Assembly (NCBI RefSeq): GCF_017303215.1
Contig: NZ_JAEMWU010000001.1
Span: 1,240,001-1,304,000 of the forward strand
DNA from: Microbacterium esteraromaticum
Lineage (GTDB): Bacteria > Actinomycetota > Actinomycetes > Actinomycetales > Microbacteriaceae
Length of the DNA: 64,000 nt
Direction of reading: 5' to 3'
In this document: positions 1 through 9,274 of the stretch, in pieces
How positions within the stretch are numbered: the stretch's first letter is position 1
How the letters are laid out: each line of letters starts with the position of its first letter
The notes under the pieces: generated by a model
Told to the model about the DNA's origin: nothing
What the model saw: only the letters and a program-made list of their open reading frames with translations
The model's database searches: none
Program-made: the position numbers and the translations under genes

Positions 1-922
1 CGTCGAAGAAGTTCGTGAACAGCAGCGTGAAGACGATCATCACCAGGGCAACCGAGCTGACCTTGCCCAGGTCGAACGTGAAGTCGACGGCACCGATCAG
101 GCTGAGGTCGGGCACGCTGATCGGCGAGCCGTTCAGCGCGGGAACCGTCAGACCCCACCCGCCCGGGTTGACGATGTTGCCCTCGGCGTCGAAGGTGCGC
201 GGGCCGATCTTCCAGATCGCCTCGACGATGAGGGCCAGCACCGTACCGGTGACCAGACCGATCAGCATGCCGCCCTTGACGCGCAGGGCGACCAGCACGC
301 CCGTGATCAGCAGGGTCACCACGAACAGCAGGGTCGGCACGGTGGCGACCGAGCCGTTCACGCCCAGGCCCACCGGGGGAGAGCTGGTGCCGGTCGCGGT
401 GACGAAGCCCGAGTTGACGAAGCCGATGAAGGCGATGAACAGGCCGATGCCGACGGTGATCGCGATCTTCAGCTCGAACGGCACGGCATCGAAGATGGCC
501 TTGCGCAGACCGGTGGCCGCCAGCAGCACGATCAGCGCGCCGTTGATCATCACCAGCGCCATCGCCTCGGGCCAGGTGACCTGGCCGACGACGCTGAAGG
601 CCACGAACGCGTTGATGCCGAGCCCTGCCGCGAAGCCGAACGGCAGGCGGCTGATGAGCCCGAACAGGATCGTCATGACACCCGCGGTCAGCGCGGTGGC
701 CGCGCCGACGGCGTTGAAGTCGAGCATGTTGCCGGCGACATCGGGTTTGCCGGCGAGGATGATCGGGTTGAGGATGACGATGTACGCCATCGTCACGAAG
801 GTGACCAGACCACCGCGGATCTCAGCGCCGAAGCTGGACCCTCGCTTGGTGATCTCGAAGTAGCGGTCGAGTGAGCCGGTGGGTTTGGGCTCGGTGTCGG
901 GGCGGGTAGGGGCAGTTGTCAT
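1..922 (-). CDS. NCS2 family purine permease (AzgA-like), 3' end outside window
   Basis: Membrane permease that probably imports adenine, guanine or hypoxanthine by proton symport. About 307 N-terminal residues are visible and the C-terminus lies beyond base 1. After a short hydrophilic start comes the family opening (DRYFEITKRGSSFGAEIRGG), then many hydrophobic helices, including the conserved stretch FGFAAGLGINAFVAF. The ATG at 922-920 is preceded by GGAGG six bases upstream. It is divergent from the PerM-like gene. The family call is firm; the exact purine is inferred from resemblance to the AzgA branch rather than the xanthine/uracil branch. Confidence 0.85.
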   Translation of the reverse strand, partial: MTTAPTRPDTEPKPTGSLDRYFEITKRGSSFGAEIRGGLVTFVTMAYIVILNPIILAGKPDVAGNMLDFNAVGAATALTAGVMTILFGLISRLPFGFAAGLGINAFVAFSVVGQVTWPEAMALVMINGALIVLLAATGLRKAIFDAVPFELKIAITVGIGLFIAFIGFVNSGFVTATGTSSPPVGLGVNGSVATVPTLLFVVTLLITGVLVALRVKGGMLIGLVTGTVLALIVEAIWKIGPRTFDAEGNIVNPGGWGLTVPALNGSPISVPDLSLIGAVDFTFDLGKVSSVALVMIVFTLLFTNFFD

Positions 923-997
923 CGAGAACCTCCGCTGTGAATCTATCGTGTCGGCGCCCGCGCGCGTGGCCGGGGCGGATGCCCACGATCCACGTCG

Positions 998-1003
998 TAG
1001 GCT
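998..1003 (+). promoter_or_regulatory. -10 box TAGGCT of a probable leaderless promoter
   Basis: TAGGCT fits the actinobacterial TANNNT -10 consensus and ends nine bases before the ATG at 1013. There is no Shine-Dalgarno sequence, so transcription probably starts at or next to the start codon. Confidence 0.5.
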
Positions 1004-1012
1004 CGAACAGTC

Positions 1013-2281
1013 ATGCAACGCGTCACCGTCCTGCTTCTCGCCGCTCTCGACGCCGCCATCGCGGCGGCCGTGGGGCTGGCGGTCGTGCTCGCGCCACTCA
1101 CCCTGCTGTGGGTGCTCGCGTTTGGCGCGAGCGCGCAATGGGGCGAACTGTGGCCACTCACGGGTGCGCTGTGGCAGTTCGGCCATGGCGTGCCGCTCGA
1201 GGTGGTTCTGCCGGATGAAGTGCTGTCTGCACTGGCGATCCCGAAGGGCGCTGCCCAGTTCGCGCTGTCCGTGCCGCCGCTCGCATTGCTTGCCTTCGGA
1301 GCGCTCTTCGCGGCGCGCTCGGGTCGTCGCGCGGCCGTCGCGGGATCCTGGGCGTACGGCGTCGCGTCGGGCGCCGTCACCTTCACGCTGATCACCGTGA
1401 TCGTCGCGCTGACCGCGCAGGCCACGCTGCTGCGCGCGCCGCTGTGGGCGGCGATCGCCATCCCGGCATCCGTGTATCTCGCGGGACTGCTGATCGGCGC
1501 GCTGGTGCATGCCTGGACCGAGGGCGACGGCGGCTTCATCGACTGGTTGCACGACATCGTCGACGGATGGGATGACTGGTCTCCGGTGCCCGGCGAGGCG
1601 ATCCGCGGGGCGAGCATCGCCCTGCTCGCCTTGACCGGCGCCGCGGGGCTCGGGTTCGCCGTGATGACGCTGCTGCGCGGTGGCGAGGTCATCGCGCTGT
1701 TCGAGGCCGCGCACGTCGATGCGCTCGGGGCGACCATGCTCACGATCGTGCATCTGGCGTACGTGCCCACCCTGCTGGTGTGGGCGGCCGCGTGGATCGC
1801 CGGCCCCGGATTCGCGATCGGCACCGGCACCTCCGTGTCGCCGGTCGGCACCGAGCTCGGACCGCTCCCGGGGTTCCCCGTGCTCGGTCTGGTGCCCGAG
1901 AACTCGTCGATCTGGATGCTGGTGATCGTGCTCGTCCCCATCGGGTGCGGTGCGCTCGCCGGTTGGATGGTGCGCTCGCGACTGGTGTGGGAGGGCATGG
2001 GCGACGCGTTCGCACCCCGCGCGGCGATCTCTGGTGGGATCGCGTTGCTGTCGGCGGGAGCCGCCGCTCTTGCTGCGGTACTCGCGTCCGGATCCATCGG
2101 CCCCGGGCGCATGGCCGAGGCCGGGCCCCACGTCGGCGCGTTCGCCCTCGCGGTCGGCGTCGAGGTGCTGATCGGCAGCGCCATCCTGCTGCTGACGCCG
2201 CGCCATCCGGACGAACTCGCCGAGGAGCGCACCGACCGCTGGAACGAAGAGATGGCCGCCCTCACCGCCCCGGTAGACTGA
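1013..2281 (+). CDS. PerM-like polytopic membrane protein (DUF6350 family)
   Basis: A 422-residue protein made almost entirely of hydrophobic helices, with short charged loops and a charged C-terminus. The family occurs in actinobacteria immediately upstream of purN, as here (four bases before the purN GTG). The mycobacterial homologue PerM is linked to cell division and persistence. I see no catalytic motif. The start follows a TAGGCT -10 box, suggesting a leaderless mRNA that also carries purN. The name rests on gene order and overall character, so the function here is inferred. Confidence 0.75.
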   Translation: MQRVTVLLLAALDAAIAAAVGLAVVLAPLTLLWVLAFGASAQWGELWPLTGALWQFGHGVPLEVVLPDEVLSALAIPKGAAQFALSVPPLALLAFGALFAARSGRRAAVAGSWAYGVASGAVTFTLITVIVALTAQATLLRAPLWAAIAIPASVYLAGLLIGALVHAWTEGDGGFIDWLHDIVDGWDDWSPVPGEAIRGASIALLALTGAAGLGFAVMTLLRGGEVIALFEAAHVDALGATMLTIVHLAYVPTLLVWAAAWIAGPGFAIGTGTSVSPVGTELGPLPGFPVLGLVPENSSIWMLVIVLVPIGCGALAGWMVRSRLVWEGMGDAFAPRAAISGGIALLSAGAAALAAVLASGSIGPGRMAEAGPHVGAFALAVGVEVLIGSAILLLTPRHPDELAEERTDRWNEEMAALTAPVD

Positions 2282-2285
2282 CCGG

Positions 2286-2867
2286 GTGCTGACGCTCGCC
2301 GTTCTCATCTCTGGTACCGGCTCGAATCTCCGGGCCCTGCTCGAGGCCGCCAGCCACCCCGATTTCCCGGCGCGTGTGGTCGCCGTCGGAGCCGATCGGG
2401 ATGCGGCCGGTCTCGCGCACGCCGAGGAGTTCGGCATCCCCTCGTTCACGGTGCCCTACACGGCGTACGCCACCCGCGAGGACTGGGGCGCCGAGCTCGC
2501 CGCGCAGCTCGATGTCTGGCGGCCCGACCTGATCGTGCTCAGCGGACTCATGCGGCTGCTGCCCGCCGCTGTGGTCGACCGGTACGCCCCGAACATCATC
2601 AACACGCACCCCGCGTATCTGCCCGAGTTCCCCGGCGCCCACGGCGTGCGTGACGCGCTCGCCGCCGGGGTGACGCAGACCGGCGCCAGCGTGATCGTGG
2701 TCGACGCCGGGGTCGACAGCGGTCCCATCCTCGCCCAGGAGCGCATCCCGGTACTGCCCGGAGACACCGAGGCCACTCTGCACGAGCGCATCAAACCCGT
2801 CGAGCGGCGCCTGCTCATCGACGTGGTGCAGCGCATCGCGACCGGCGACCTGCCGCTGGCATCCTGA
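2286..2867 (+). CDS. purN: Phosphoribosylglycinamide formyltransferase
   Basis: Transfers a formyl group from 10-formyl-tetrahydrofolate to GAR in purine synthesis. The 193 residues match the family length. Visible signatures are the N-terminal [14 protein letters not shown] loop, LSGLMRLLP, the active-site region [15 protein letters not shown] (Asn and His positions of the formyl-transfer site) and the downstream Asp in [12 protein letters not shown]. It starts at GTG, four bases after the PerM-like stop, so it is probably co-transcribed with that gene. purH follows after a 39-base gap. Confidence 0.95.
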   Translation: MLTLAVLISGTGSNLRALLEAASHPDFPARVVAVGADRDAAGLAHAEEFGIPSFTVPYTAYATREDWGAELAAQLDVWRPDLIVLSGLMRLLPAAVVDRYAPNIINTHPAYLPEFPGAHGVRDALAAGVTQTGASVIVVDAGVDSGPILAQERIPVLPGDTEATLHERIKPVERRLLIDVVQRIATGDLPLAS

Positions 2868-2906
2868 CCGCCCGAACGACACCCGCACGAACGAAGGAGC
2901 ACCCTC

Positions 2907-4514
2907 ATGGCCGGCCCCCGCCTTGACCCCTCGCTGTACCGCGACCGCGACCTGGTCCCGATCCGGCGCGCGCTGGTGTCGGTCAGTGACAAGTCCGGCC
3001 TGCTCGAACTGGCCGCCGCGCTGGCGGCATCCGGTGTCGAGATCGTCTCGACCGGCTCGACCGCACAGACCATCCGCGACGCCGGGCACGAGGTGACCGA
3101 CGTCGCCGCCGTCACCGGTGTCGCCGAGATGCTCGACGGCCGCGTGAAGACGCTGCACCCGAACGTGCATGGCGGCCTGCTCGCCGACCTGCGCCTGCAG
3201 GACCACGAGAGCCAGCTCGCCGACCTCGGCATCGAGCCCTTCGAACTCGTGGTGGTCAACCTGTACCCGTTCGTCGAGACGGTGGCATCCGGTGCCGAGC
3301 CCGACGCGATCGTCGAGCAGATAGACATCGGCGGCCCCGCGATGGTGCGCGCCGCGGCCAAGAACCACGCCAACGTCGCCATCGTCGTCTCGCCCGAGTC
3401 GTACCCGGCGATCATCGAATCGGTGACAGAGGGCGGCACGACGCTCGTGCAGCGCCGCGAACTCGCCGCCCGCGCGTTCGCGCACACCGCCAACTACGAC
3501 TCCGCGGTCGCGCAGTGGTTCGCCGAGGGCACCCTCGCCGAGGCCGGCGATCTGCCCGCGCACCTCACCGTCAAGGCCGAGCGCCTGGCGACGCTGCGCT
3601 ACGGCGAGAACTCGCATCAGCGCGGCGCCATCTACACCCGCGCGGGTGGTCACGGCATCGCCCAGGCCACGCAGCTGCAGGGCAAGGAGATGTCGTACAA
3701 CAACTACGTCGATGCGGATGCCGCGCTGCGCGCCGCATACGACATGGTGTTGCCCGCGGTGGCGATCATCAAGCACGCCAACCCGTGCGGTATCGCCACG
3801 ACCGCTCCCAACGCGCTCGACCCGATCGCCAGCGCGCACCTGCGCGCCCACGAGTGTGACCCGGTGTCGGCGTACGGCGGTGTGATCGCGGCGAACGGCA
3901 CCGTGACGCTGAAGATGGCCGAGAACCTCAAGGACATCTTCACCGAGGTGATCGTGGCCCCCGCTTTCGAGCCGGCGGCACTGGAGGTCTTCAAGGCCAA
4001 GAAGAACCTGCGTCTGCTGCAGCTGCCCGACGACTGGCAGCAGGAGCGTATGGACGTGCGTCTCGTCTCGGGCGGTCTGCTGCTGCAGGACGCCGACCGG
4101 TTCCCCGACGACATCTTCTCGGTCGCCAAGGGCTGGGAGCTCGTCTCGGGCGAGCGCCCCGATGACGCCGAGATGGAGAACCTGATCTTCTCGTGGAAGG
4201 CGTGCCGCGCCGTCAAGTCGAACGCGATCGTGCTGGCCAAGGGCAACGCGACCGTCGGCGTCGGCATGGGGCAGGTCAACCGTGTCGACTCGTGCCGCCT
4301 CGCGGTCGAGCGCGCCGGTGACCGGGCAGCCGGTTCGGTGGCGGCATCCGATGCGTTCTTCCCGTTCGCCGACGGACCGCAGGTGCTCATCGACGCCGGG
4401 ATCACGGCGATCGTGCAGCCGGGTGGATCGGTGCGCGACGCCGAGGTGATCGACGCGGCTCGCAAGGCGGGCGTGACGATGTTCTTCACCGGCGAGCGTC
4501 ACTTCTTCCACTGA
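2907..4514 (+). CDS. purH: Bifunctional AICAR transformylase/IMP cyclohydrolase
   Basis: Catalyses the last two steps of IMP synthesis. The 535-residue length is normal. Residues from about 15 to 150 form the MGS-like IMP cyclohydrolase domain ([31 protein letters not shown]). The rest is the AICAR formyltransferase domain, with RYGENSHQ, the catalytic KHANPCG motif and [10 protein letters not shown]. The ATG has GAAGGAG upstream. It ends the perM-purN-purH unit; a perfect 46-bp palindrome lies about 60 bases past the stop. Confidence 0.97.
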   Translation: MAGPRLDPSLYRDRDLVPIRRALVSVSDKSGLLELAAALAASGVEIVSTGSTAQTIRDAGHEVTDVAAVTGVAEMLDGRVKTLHPNVHGGLLADLRLQDHESQLADLGIEPFELVVVNLYPFVETVASGAEPDAIVEQIDIGGPAMVRAAAKNHANVAIVVSPESYPAIIESVTEGGTTLVQRRELAARAFAHTANYDSAVAQWFAEGTLAEAGDLPAHLTVKAERLATLRYGENSHQRGAIYTRAGGHGIAQATQLQGKEMSYNNYVDADAALRAAYDMVLPAVAIIKHANPCGIATTAPNALDPIASAHLRAHECDPVSAYGGVIAANGTVTLKMAENLKDIFTEVIVAPAFEPAALEVFKAKKNLRLLQLPDDWQQERMDVRLVSGGLLLQDADRFPDDIFSVAKGWELVSGERPDDAEMENLIFSWKACRAVKSNAIVLAKGNATVGVGMGQVNRVDSCRLAVERAGDRAAGSVAASDAFFPFADGPQVLIDAGITAIVQPGGSVRDAEVIDAARKAGVTMFFTGERHFFH

Positions 4515-4573
4515 CTCACGCGGGGCTCGGAGTCTGACGCTCCCCGGGTCAGCCCGCCGACACCCCTATCTAT

Positions 4574-4619
4574 CGCCGAGACCCCCTGCTGCAGGCGCCT
4601 GCAGCAGGGGGTCTCGGCG
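4574..4619. terminator. Perfect 46-bp palindrome between convergent purH and lrp genes
   Basis: Two 23-base arms (CGCCGAGACCCCCTGCTGC plus AGGC, and its exact complement) meet with no spacer. It lies between convergent genes, so a bidirectional terminator is likely, though no T-tract follows either arm. A second, imperfect pair flanks it: CACCCCTATCTATCGCCGA before, and GGGGTGTCGGCGATAGGGG after. That makes the whole 4553-4645 stretch one nested inverted repeat. Confidence 0.55.
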
Positions 4620-4683
4620 TGTACTGGGGGTGTCGGCGATAGGGGCCGGCCGGGGTGGAGGCAGGGCGCGGTGAGGCGGCGGA

Positions 4684-5115
4684 TCAGATCGTCGCGGAGC
4701 TCAGCAGGATGCTCGTCTCGCTGTCGCGGATGCCATCGATGCCGCGGATGACGCTCAGCGTCTCGTCGAATGAGGCCAGGCTGTCGCAGCTGATGTCGGC
4801 CACCAGGTCCCACCGCCCGTTGGTGGTGTGCAGCGACGCGATCTGCGGCACGCCCCGCAGGCTGCGGATCACCTCTCGGGTGTTGCGACCCTCGACGGCG
4901 ATCAGCATGATGGCCCGCACGATCGAGGTCTCGGCAGGGTCGTGTACGCGCACCGAGAAACCGACGATCACCCCGCTCTCGACGAGCCGCTTCAAGCGGC
5001 TGTCGACGGTGGCACGGGTGACGCCCAGGCGGCGGGCGAGGTTGACCACCGACTCGCGACTGTTCGCGCGCAGCAGAGACAGCAGGCGGCGATCGAGGTC
5101 ATCGAGGGAACTCAT
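4684..5115 (-). CDS. Lrp/AsnC family transcriptional regulator
   Basis: A 143-residue regulator with an N-terminal AsnC-type helix-turn-helix (LDDLDRRLLSLLRANSR, then LARRLGVTRATVDSRLKRL at about residues 25-44) and a C-terminal RAM ligand-binding domain. It is divergent from ornithine cyclodeaminase/CtlX, with an exact inverted repeat TTGCAT-N8-ATGCAA between them. It probably controls that operon and itself in response to arginine, ornithine or citrulline; the ligand is inferred from the neighbours. The start has only a weak purine-rich RBS. Confidence 0.88.
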   Translation of the reverse strand: MSSLDDLDRRLLSLLRANSRESVVNLARRLGVTRATVDSRLKRLVESGVIVGFSVRVHDPAETSIVRAIMLIAVEGRNTREVIRSLRGVPQIASLHTTNGRWDLVADISCDSLASFDETLSVIRGIDGIRDSETSILLSSATI

Positions 5116-5145
5116 TCTTCAGAACTTACATCCTGACTAATCAGA

Positions 5146-5165
5146 TTGCATGATCTGCGATGCAA
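5146..5165. promoter_or_regulatory. Inverted repeat TTGCAT-N8-ATGCAA, candidate Lrp operator
   Basis: Perfect six-base arms lie in the lrp/ocd intergenic region, nested within a second pair AATCAG (about 5139) and CTGATT (about 5179). The site is about 18 bases upstream of the ocd -35 box, a typical position for a local Lrp regulator. Confidence 0.5.
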
Positions 5166-5182
5166 ATGATCCAGGTTGCTGA

Positions 5183-5212
5183 TTGAAAGTGCCATCGCGG
5201 GCCTCGTAGATT
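5183..5212 (+). promoter_or_regulatory. Promoter of the ornithine cyclodeaminase operon
   Basis: TTGAAA at 5183-5188 and TAGATT at 5207-5212 are separated by 18 bases. The expected start near 5219 leaves a short 5' UTR containing the AGAGAGAGG ribosome site. Confidence 0.55.
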
Positions 5213-5240
5213 GGGATCTCCACGAGAGAGAGGATGGGCG

Positions 5241-6278
5241 ATGGTCCGTTTCGTCGATGTTCCGAACATGCGCCGCTGGCTGATCAGCACCGGTATCGAG
5301 CGTGCCATCGAGGGGATCGCCGACACTCTCGTGGAGGACTTCCGCCGCTGGGAGCAGTTCGACCGCACCGCACGCGTCGCCAGCCACTCCGACATCGGCG
5401 TGATCGAGCTGATGCCGACCAGCGATGGCGAGCAGTACGGCTTCAAGTACGTCAACGGCCACCCGAGCAACCCCGGGCGGGGCCTGCAGACCGTTACCGC
5501 CTTCGGTGTGCTGGCCGACGTCGACAGCGGCTACCCCACGCTGTGGACCGAGATGACCATCCTCACGGCACTGCGCACCGCCGCGACGTCTGCGATGGTC
5601 GCCCGCGTGCTCGCTCCGGCGGATGCCACGACGATGGCCATGATCGGCACCGGCAGCCAGGCCGAGTTCCAGGCTCTGGCCTTCCGCGCTCTACTGGGCA
5701 TCACGCACCTGCGTGTGTGGGACACCGACCCGAACGCGCTCGACGTGTTCGCGCGCAACATGCGCCCGCTGGGCTTCGAGATCGTGCGTGCGTCGAGTGC
5801 CGCCGAGGCGGTCGCGGGTGCGCAGATCATCACGACCTGCACGGCCGACAAGGCCAACGCCACAGTGCTCACCGACGACATGGTGGGCCCCGGCGTGCAC
5901 ATCAACGCGATCGGTGGGGACTGCCCGGGCAAGACCGAGCTCGACGCCCGTATTCTGCACCGCGCCGAGATCTTCGTGGAGTACCCGCCGCAGACCCGCA
6001 TCGAGGGCGAGATCCAGCAGCTCGACCCCGAGCACCCCGTCACCGAGCTGTGGCGCGTGCTGCGCGGCGAGGCCGCGGGTCGGGCATCCGCCGACCAGAT
6101 CACGGTGTTCGACTCGGTCGGCTTCGCCGTCGAGGACTTCTCGGCCCTGCGCTACCTCGCCGCCGCGATCGAGGGTACCGACTTCTACACCGAGGTCGAC
6201 ATCATCGCCGAGCCCGAAGACCCCAAGAACCTCTTCGCGCTCGTCGCCGAGGGCGCCGCCGCGCCCGCACTGGCGTGA
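5241..6278 (+). CDS. Ornithine cyclodeaminase
   Basis: Converts L-ornithine to L-proline and ammonia, using bound NAD. The 345 residues and the opening MVRFVDVPNMRRW fit the long ornithine cyclodeaminase/mu-crystallin branch. The Rossmann segment has MAMIGTGSQAEFQ (about 136-148), followed by NAIGGDCPGKTELD, which holds the conserved catalytic Asp region. I chose the ATG at 5241 over an upstream in-frame ATG because AGAGAGAGG lies seven bases before it. The stop overlaps the GTG of the next gene, so translation is coupled. A related lysine cyclodeaminase activity is possible but less likely. Confidence 0.88.
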   Translation: MVRFVDVPNMRRWLISTGIERAIEGIADTLVEDFRRWEQFDRTARVASHSDIGVIELMPTSDGEQYGFKYVNGHPSNPGRGLQTVTAFGVLADVDSGYPTLWTEMTILTALRTAATSAMVARVLAPADATTMAMIGTGSQAEFQALAFRALLGITHLRVWDTDPNALDVFARNMRPLGFEIVRASSAAEAVAGAQIITTCTADKANATVLTDDMVGPGVHINAIGGDCPGKTELDARILHRAEIFVEYPPQTRIEGEIQQLDPEHPVTELWRVLRGEAAGRASADQITVFDSVGFAVEDFSALRYLAAAIEGTDFYTEVDIIAEPEDPKNLFALVAEGAAAPALA

Positions 6279-7192
6279 GAGCAGCTTCGGCGCAGGCGCC
6301 GGGCGCGGTGGTGATGATCCGTCCCCACCGATTCCGTCCGAACCCGCAGACGGCCGCCGACAACACCTTCCAGCGTCCCGCCGACCACGACGTCTCGCGC
6401 GAGGCGTACGACGTGTGCACGCAGGTCGCCGAGCGTCTCACCGAGGCGGGTGTGCGCGTGCACGTGTTCGAGGACGAGGGCGACGCCCACCCCGACAGCG
6501 TCTTCCCGAACAACTGGTTCTCGACACACGCCGGCGGCCGGGTCGCGGTGTACCCCATGTACACGCCGAACCGGCGAGGTGAGCGTCGTGCCGACATCAT
6601 CGAGATGCTCAAGGCGCAGTACCGGGTGCAGGAGGTCATCGACTACTCGGGGCTCGAACCCGACGACCTGTTCCTTGAGGGCACCGGAGCGATGGTGCTC
6701 GACCACGTTTCACGGATCGCCTATGCGGTGCGCTCGAACCGCTGCGACCCGGTGCTCGTGGAGCGCTTCTGCACGGTGTTCGGGTATGAACCGGTCGTCT
6801 TCGATGCGGTCGACCCCGACGGGGTGCCGATCTATCACACCAACGTCATGATGTGCATCGGCACCGACATCGCCCTCATCGGGCTGGACGCGATCGTCGG
6901 CGACGCGCGCCGCGACGAGATCGCGCGGCGCATCCGCGAGACCGGGCGCACGCTGATCGAGCTGACGGCTCAGCAGGTCGCCTCGTTCGCGGGGAACGCG
7001 CTGGAACTGCGTGGGCGCGGCGGCGAGCGGATGCTGGTGATCTCCGAGACCGGCTATCGCAGCCTGACCGATGAGCAGGTGCAGACACTGTCGGCATCGT
7101 GCCGGATCGTACCCGTCGATGTCGCGCCGATCGAGCTCGCCGGCGGTTCCGTGCGTTGCATGCTCGCAGGCATCCACCTCGACGCTCGCTGA
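6275..7192 (+). CDS. CtlX-type citrulline/dimethylarginine hydrolase family protein
   Basis: Guanidine- or ureido-modifying hydrolase of the amidinotransferase fold (DDAH/arginine deiminase superfamily), about 305 residues. Visible are the N-terminal MIRPHRFRPNPQTA, the substrate-loop motifs VFPNNWFSTH and LFLEGTGAMVLDH, the catalytic His region YHTNVMMC and the nucleophile in GGSVRCMLAGIHL near the C-terminus. The GTG at 6275 overlaps the ocd stop (GTGA). With the Lrp gene this suggests a citrulline/arginine to ornithine to proline route. The substrate is inferred from CtlX resemblance and operon partner; a dimethylarginine substrate is the alternative. Confidence 0.82.
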   Translation: MRAASAQAPGAVVMIRPHRFRPNPQTAADNTFQRPADHDVSREAYDVCTQVAERLTEAGVRVHVFEDEGDAHPDSVFPNNWFSTHAGGRVAVYPMYTPNRRGERRADIIEMLKAQYRVQEVIDYSGLEPDDLFLEGTGAMVLDHVSRIAYAVRSNRCDPVLVERFCTVFGYEPVVFDAVDPDGVPIYHTNVMMCIGTDIALIGLDAIVGDARRDEIARRIRETGRTLIELTAQQVASFAGNALELRGRGGERMLVISETGYRSLTDEQVQTLSASCRIVPVDVAPIELAGGSVRCMLAGIHLDAR

Positions 7193-7280
7193 GCACTCGT
7201 CCGAGAGCAGCGCGAACAGACCGTACTGTCGTGTCCGATTTCCGCCAGCCCGGCGGTCGTGAGCGTGTCACGATGGACGT

Positions 7281-8765
7281 ATGAGCCTCACAACCGAGCA
7301 CGCCGAGCGGTACCGGGCGATCAGTGCGCGCGACACGCGGTTCGACGGGCAGTTCGTCACAGCGGTGCGCTCGACCGGCATCTACTGCCGGCCGAGTTGC
7401 CCCGCGCGCACCCCGAAGCCCGAGAACGTGACGTTCTACCCGACCAGTGCCGCCGCGCACGAAGCGGGGTACCGGGCCTGCAAGCGCTGCCTGCCCGAGG
7501 CGGCTCCGGGCTCGCCGGCATGGAACCTGCGCGGAGACGTGGCCGCGCGGGCGATGCGGCTGATCGCCGCCGGAACGGTGGAGCACGAGGGCGTGCCGGG
7601 GCTCGCGCAGCGTCTGGGATACTCGCCCCGGCATCTCACCCGCCTGCTGAACGCCGAACTCGGCGCCGGCCCTCTCGCCCTGGCTCGTGCGCACCGTGCG
7701 CATACCGCTCGCATGCTGCTGGTCGGCACCGATCTGCCGGTTGCCGAGGTCGCCTTCTCGGCCGGCTTCTCCAGCATCCGCCAGTGCAACGACACGATCC
7801 GCGAGGTCTTTGCGATGACTCCGGGCGAGCTGCGGGCCCGGCGTCGCGGCGCCATCGGCGCCGAGAGCGGAGCCATCGACCTGCTGCTGCCGCATCGCGC
7901 GCCGATGGATGCCGGTGGCGTGTTCGCCTGGATGGCCGACCGTGCGCTGCCCGGGATGGAGGTCGCCACGGCGACGTCCTTCGCGCGGAACCTGCGGATG
8001 CCCGGCGGACCCGCACATCTCGAGGTGCGGCAGACCCCAGAAGGGCAGTTGCGTCTGCGTGCTCGTGTCACCCGACTGGGAGACCTCGCCCCGCTCGTCT
8101 CGACCGCGCGGCGACTGTTCGACCTCGACGCCGATCCGCAGGCCGTTGACGAGGCGCTCAGCGCGCATCCGCAGCTCGCGCCCCGCGTCGCGGCACTCGC
8201 CGGCATCCGCGTGCCCGGCGCCGCCGACCCGCACGAGATGCTCATCCGTGCCATGGTCGGCCAGCAGATCACCGTCGCGGCCGCGCGCACGGCGCTGACG
8301 GCGCTGGTCGAGCACCTGGGGGAGCGCACCGCTGACGGCGGAATGCTGTTCCCGACCATGGCTGCGATCGCCGAGCACGGTACCGACGTGCTGCGCGGCC
8401 CCGCCGCGCGCATCCGCGCGATCACCGGGGCAGCGGCGGCCCTCGCCGACGGGTCGCTGACCCTCACGGTCGGCGACGACACGGCCGAGCAACGGGAACG
8501 GCTGCTCGCGATGCCGGGTATCGGACCGTGGACGGCGGACTATGTGCGCATGCGGGTGATCGGCGACCCCGATGTGTTCCTGCCCGGCGATGTCGCCATG
8601 CGCGCCGGAGCTGCCGCCTCCGGTCTACCGGGCGAGGCGAAGCCCCTCGCCGAGTGGGCTACGCGGGTGGCGCCCTGGCGCAGTTACCTCACCGCGCACC
8701 TCTGGCGCGCGTCGCCCGTGCGCGCGCCGCGCCAGACGAAGACGATCCCGAAGGAGTCCTCATGA
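7281..8765 (+). CDS. Ada/AlkA-type DNA-3-methyladenine glycosylase with Ada zinc-binding and AraC domains
   Basis: A 494-residue multidomain repair protein. Residues about 1-80 form an Ada-type zinc-binding domain with cysteines in GIYCRPSCP and ACKRCLP; Cys38 would be the methyl-phosphotriester acceptor. Residues about 90-195 hold two AraC-like helix-turn-helices. The C-terminal half is an AlkA N-terminal domain plus HhH-GPD glycosylase, with the hairpin [15 protein letters not shown] and the catalytic Asp in [10 protein letters not shown]. It probably senses methylation damage, activates its own operon and excises alkylated bases. Its stop overlaps the ogt start (ATGA). Confidence 0.92.
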   Translation: MSLTTEHAERYRAISARDTRFDGQFVTAVRSTGIYCRPSCPARTPKPENVTFYPTSAAAHEAGYRACKRCLPEAAPGSPAWNLRGDVAARAMRLIAAGTVEHEGVPGLAQRLGYSPRHLTRLLNAELGAGPLALARAHRAHTARMLLVGTDLPVAEVAFSAGFSSIRQCNDTIREVFAMTPGELRARRRGAIGAESGAIDLLLPHRAPMDAGGVFAWMADRALPGMEVATATSFARNLRMPGGPAHLEVRQTPEGQLRLRARVTRLGDLAPLVSTARRLFDLDADPQAVDEALSAHPQLAPRVAALAGIRVPGAADPHEMLIRAMVGQQITVAAARTALTALVEHLGERTADGGMLFPTMAAIAEHGTDVLRGPAARIRAITGAAAALADGSLTLTVGDDTAEQRERLLAMPGIGPWTADYVRMRVIGDPDVFLPGDVAMRAGAAASGLPGEAKPLAEWATRVAPWRSYLTAHLWRASPVRAPRQTKTIPKESS

Positions 8766-9262
8766 CCGCTCTCATCCAGACCATCGACACCCCTGACGGT
8801 GCCCTGACGATCCTCGCCGACGCCCGGCAGCGCGTGCTCGCCTCTGGCTGGAGCGCCGATCACGCCCAGATCGTCGCGCGGGTGCACCCGTCGTTGCGCC
8901 CTGACGGAATCGCGGAGGGGGCGACGGATGCTGCCGGCGCGGCCCGCGCGTACTACGCGGGCGACCTGTCGGCGATCGACGGCGTCGTCGTGCGCCAGCA
9001 CGGCACCGAGCTGCAGCGGGCCGGCTGGGAGGCGCTGCGGCGGATCACGCCGGGCAGCCCGCTGACCTACAGCGAGTTCGCGGTCGAGCTCGGCAGCCCC
9101 CAGGCGGTGCGCGCGGCGGCATCCATCTGTGCCCGCAACGCACCCGCCCTGTTCGTACCGTGCCATCGCGTGCTGCGCGCCGACGGGACGCTCGGCGGTT
9201 TCGCCTGGGGGCTGGAGGTCAAGCAGCGCCTGCTCGCGCGCGAAGCGGTGGGTGTCGGCTGA
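8762..9262 (+). CDS. ogt: Methylated-DNA-protein cysteine methyltransferase
   Basis: Removes O6-methylguanine damage by suicidal methyl transfer. The 166 residues carry the active-site PCHRVL motif near residue 137, preceded by the helix-turn-helix region ([20 protein letters not shown]) and followed by [23 protein letters not shown] sits six bases before the ATG, which overlaps the stop of the Ada/AlkA gene, so both are translated from one damage-response message. It ends 12 bases from the convergent reductase gene. Confidence 0.94.
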   Translation: MTALIQTIDTPDGALTILADARQRVLASGWSADHAQIVARVHPSLRPDGIAEGATDAAGAARAYYAGDLSAIDGVVVRQHGTELQRAGWEALRRITPGSPLTYSEFAVELGSPQAVRAAASICARNAPALFVPCHRVLRADGTLGGFAWGLEVKQRLLAREAVGVG

Positions 9263-9274
9263 TCTGCCGGGCGG

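Noticed and set aside
2262-4511. A 749-codon minus-strand open frame across purN and purH
   Set aside because: It is a GC-driven shadow of two certain genes; the translation is rich in His, Arg and Gly with no family motifs.
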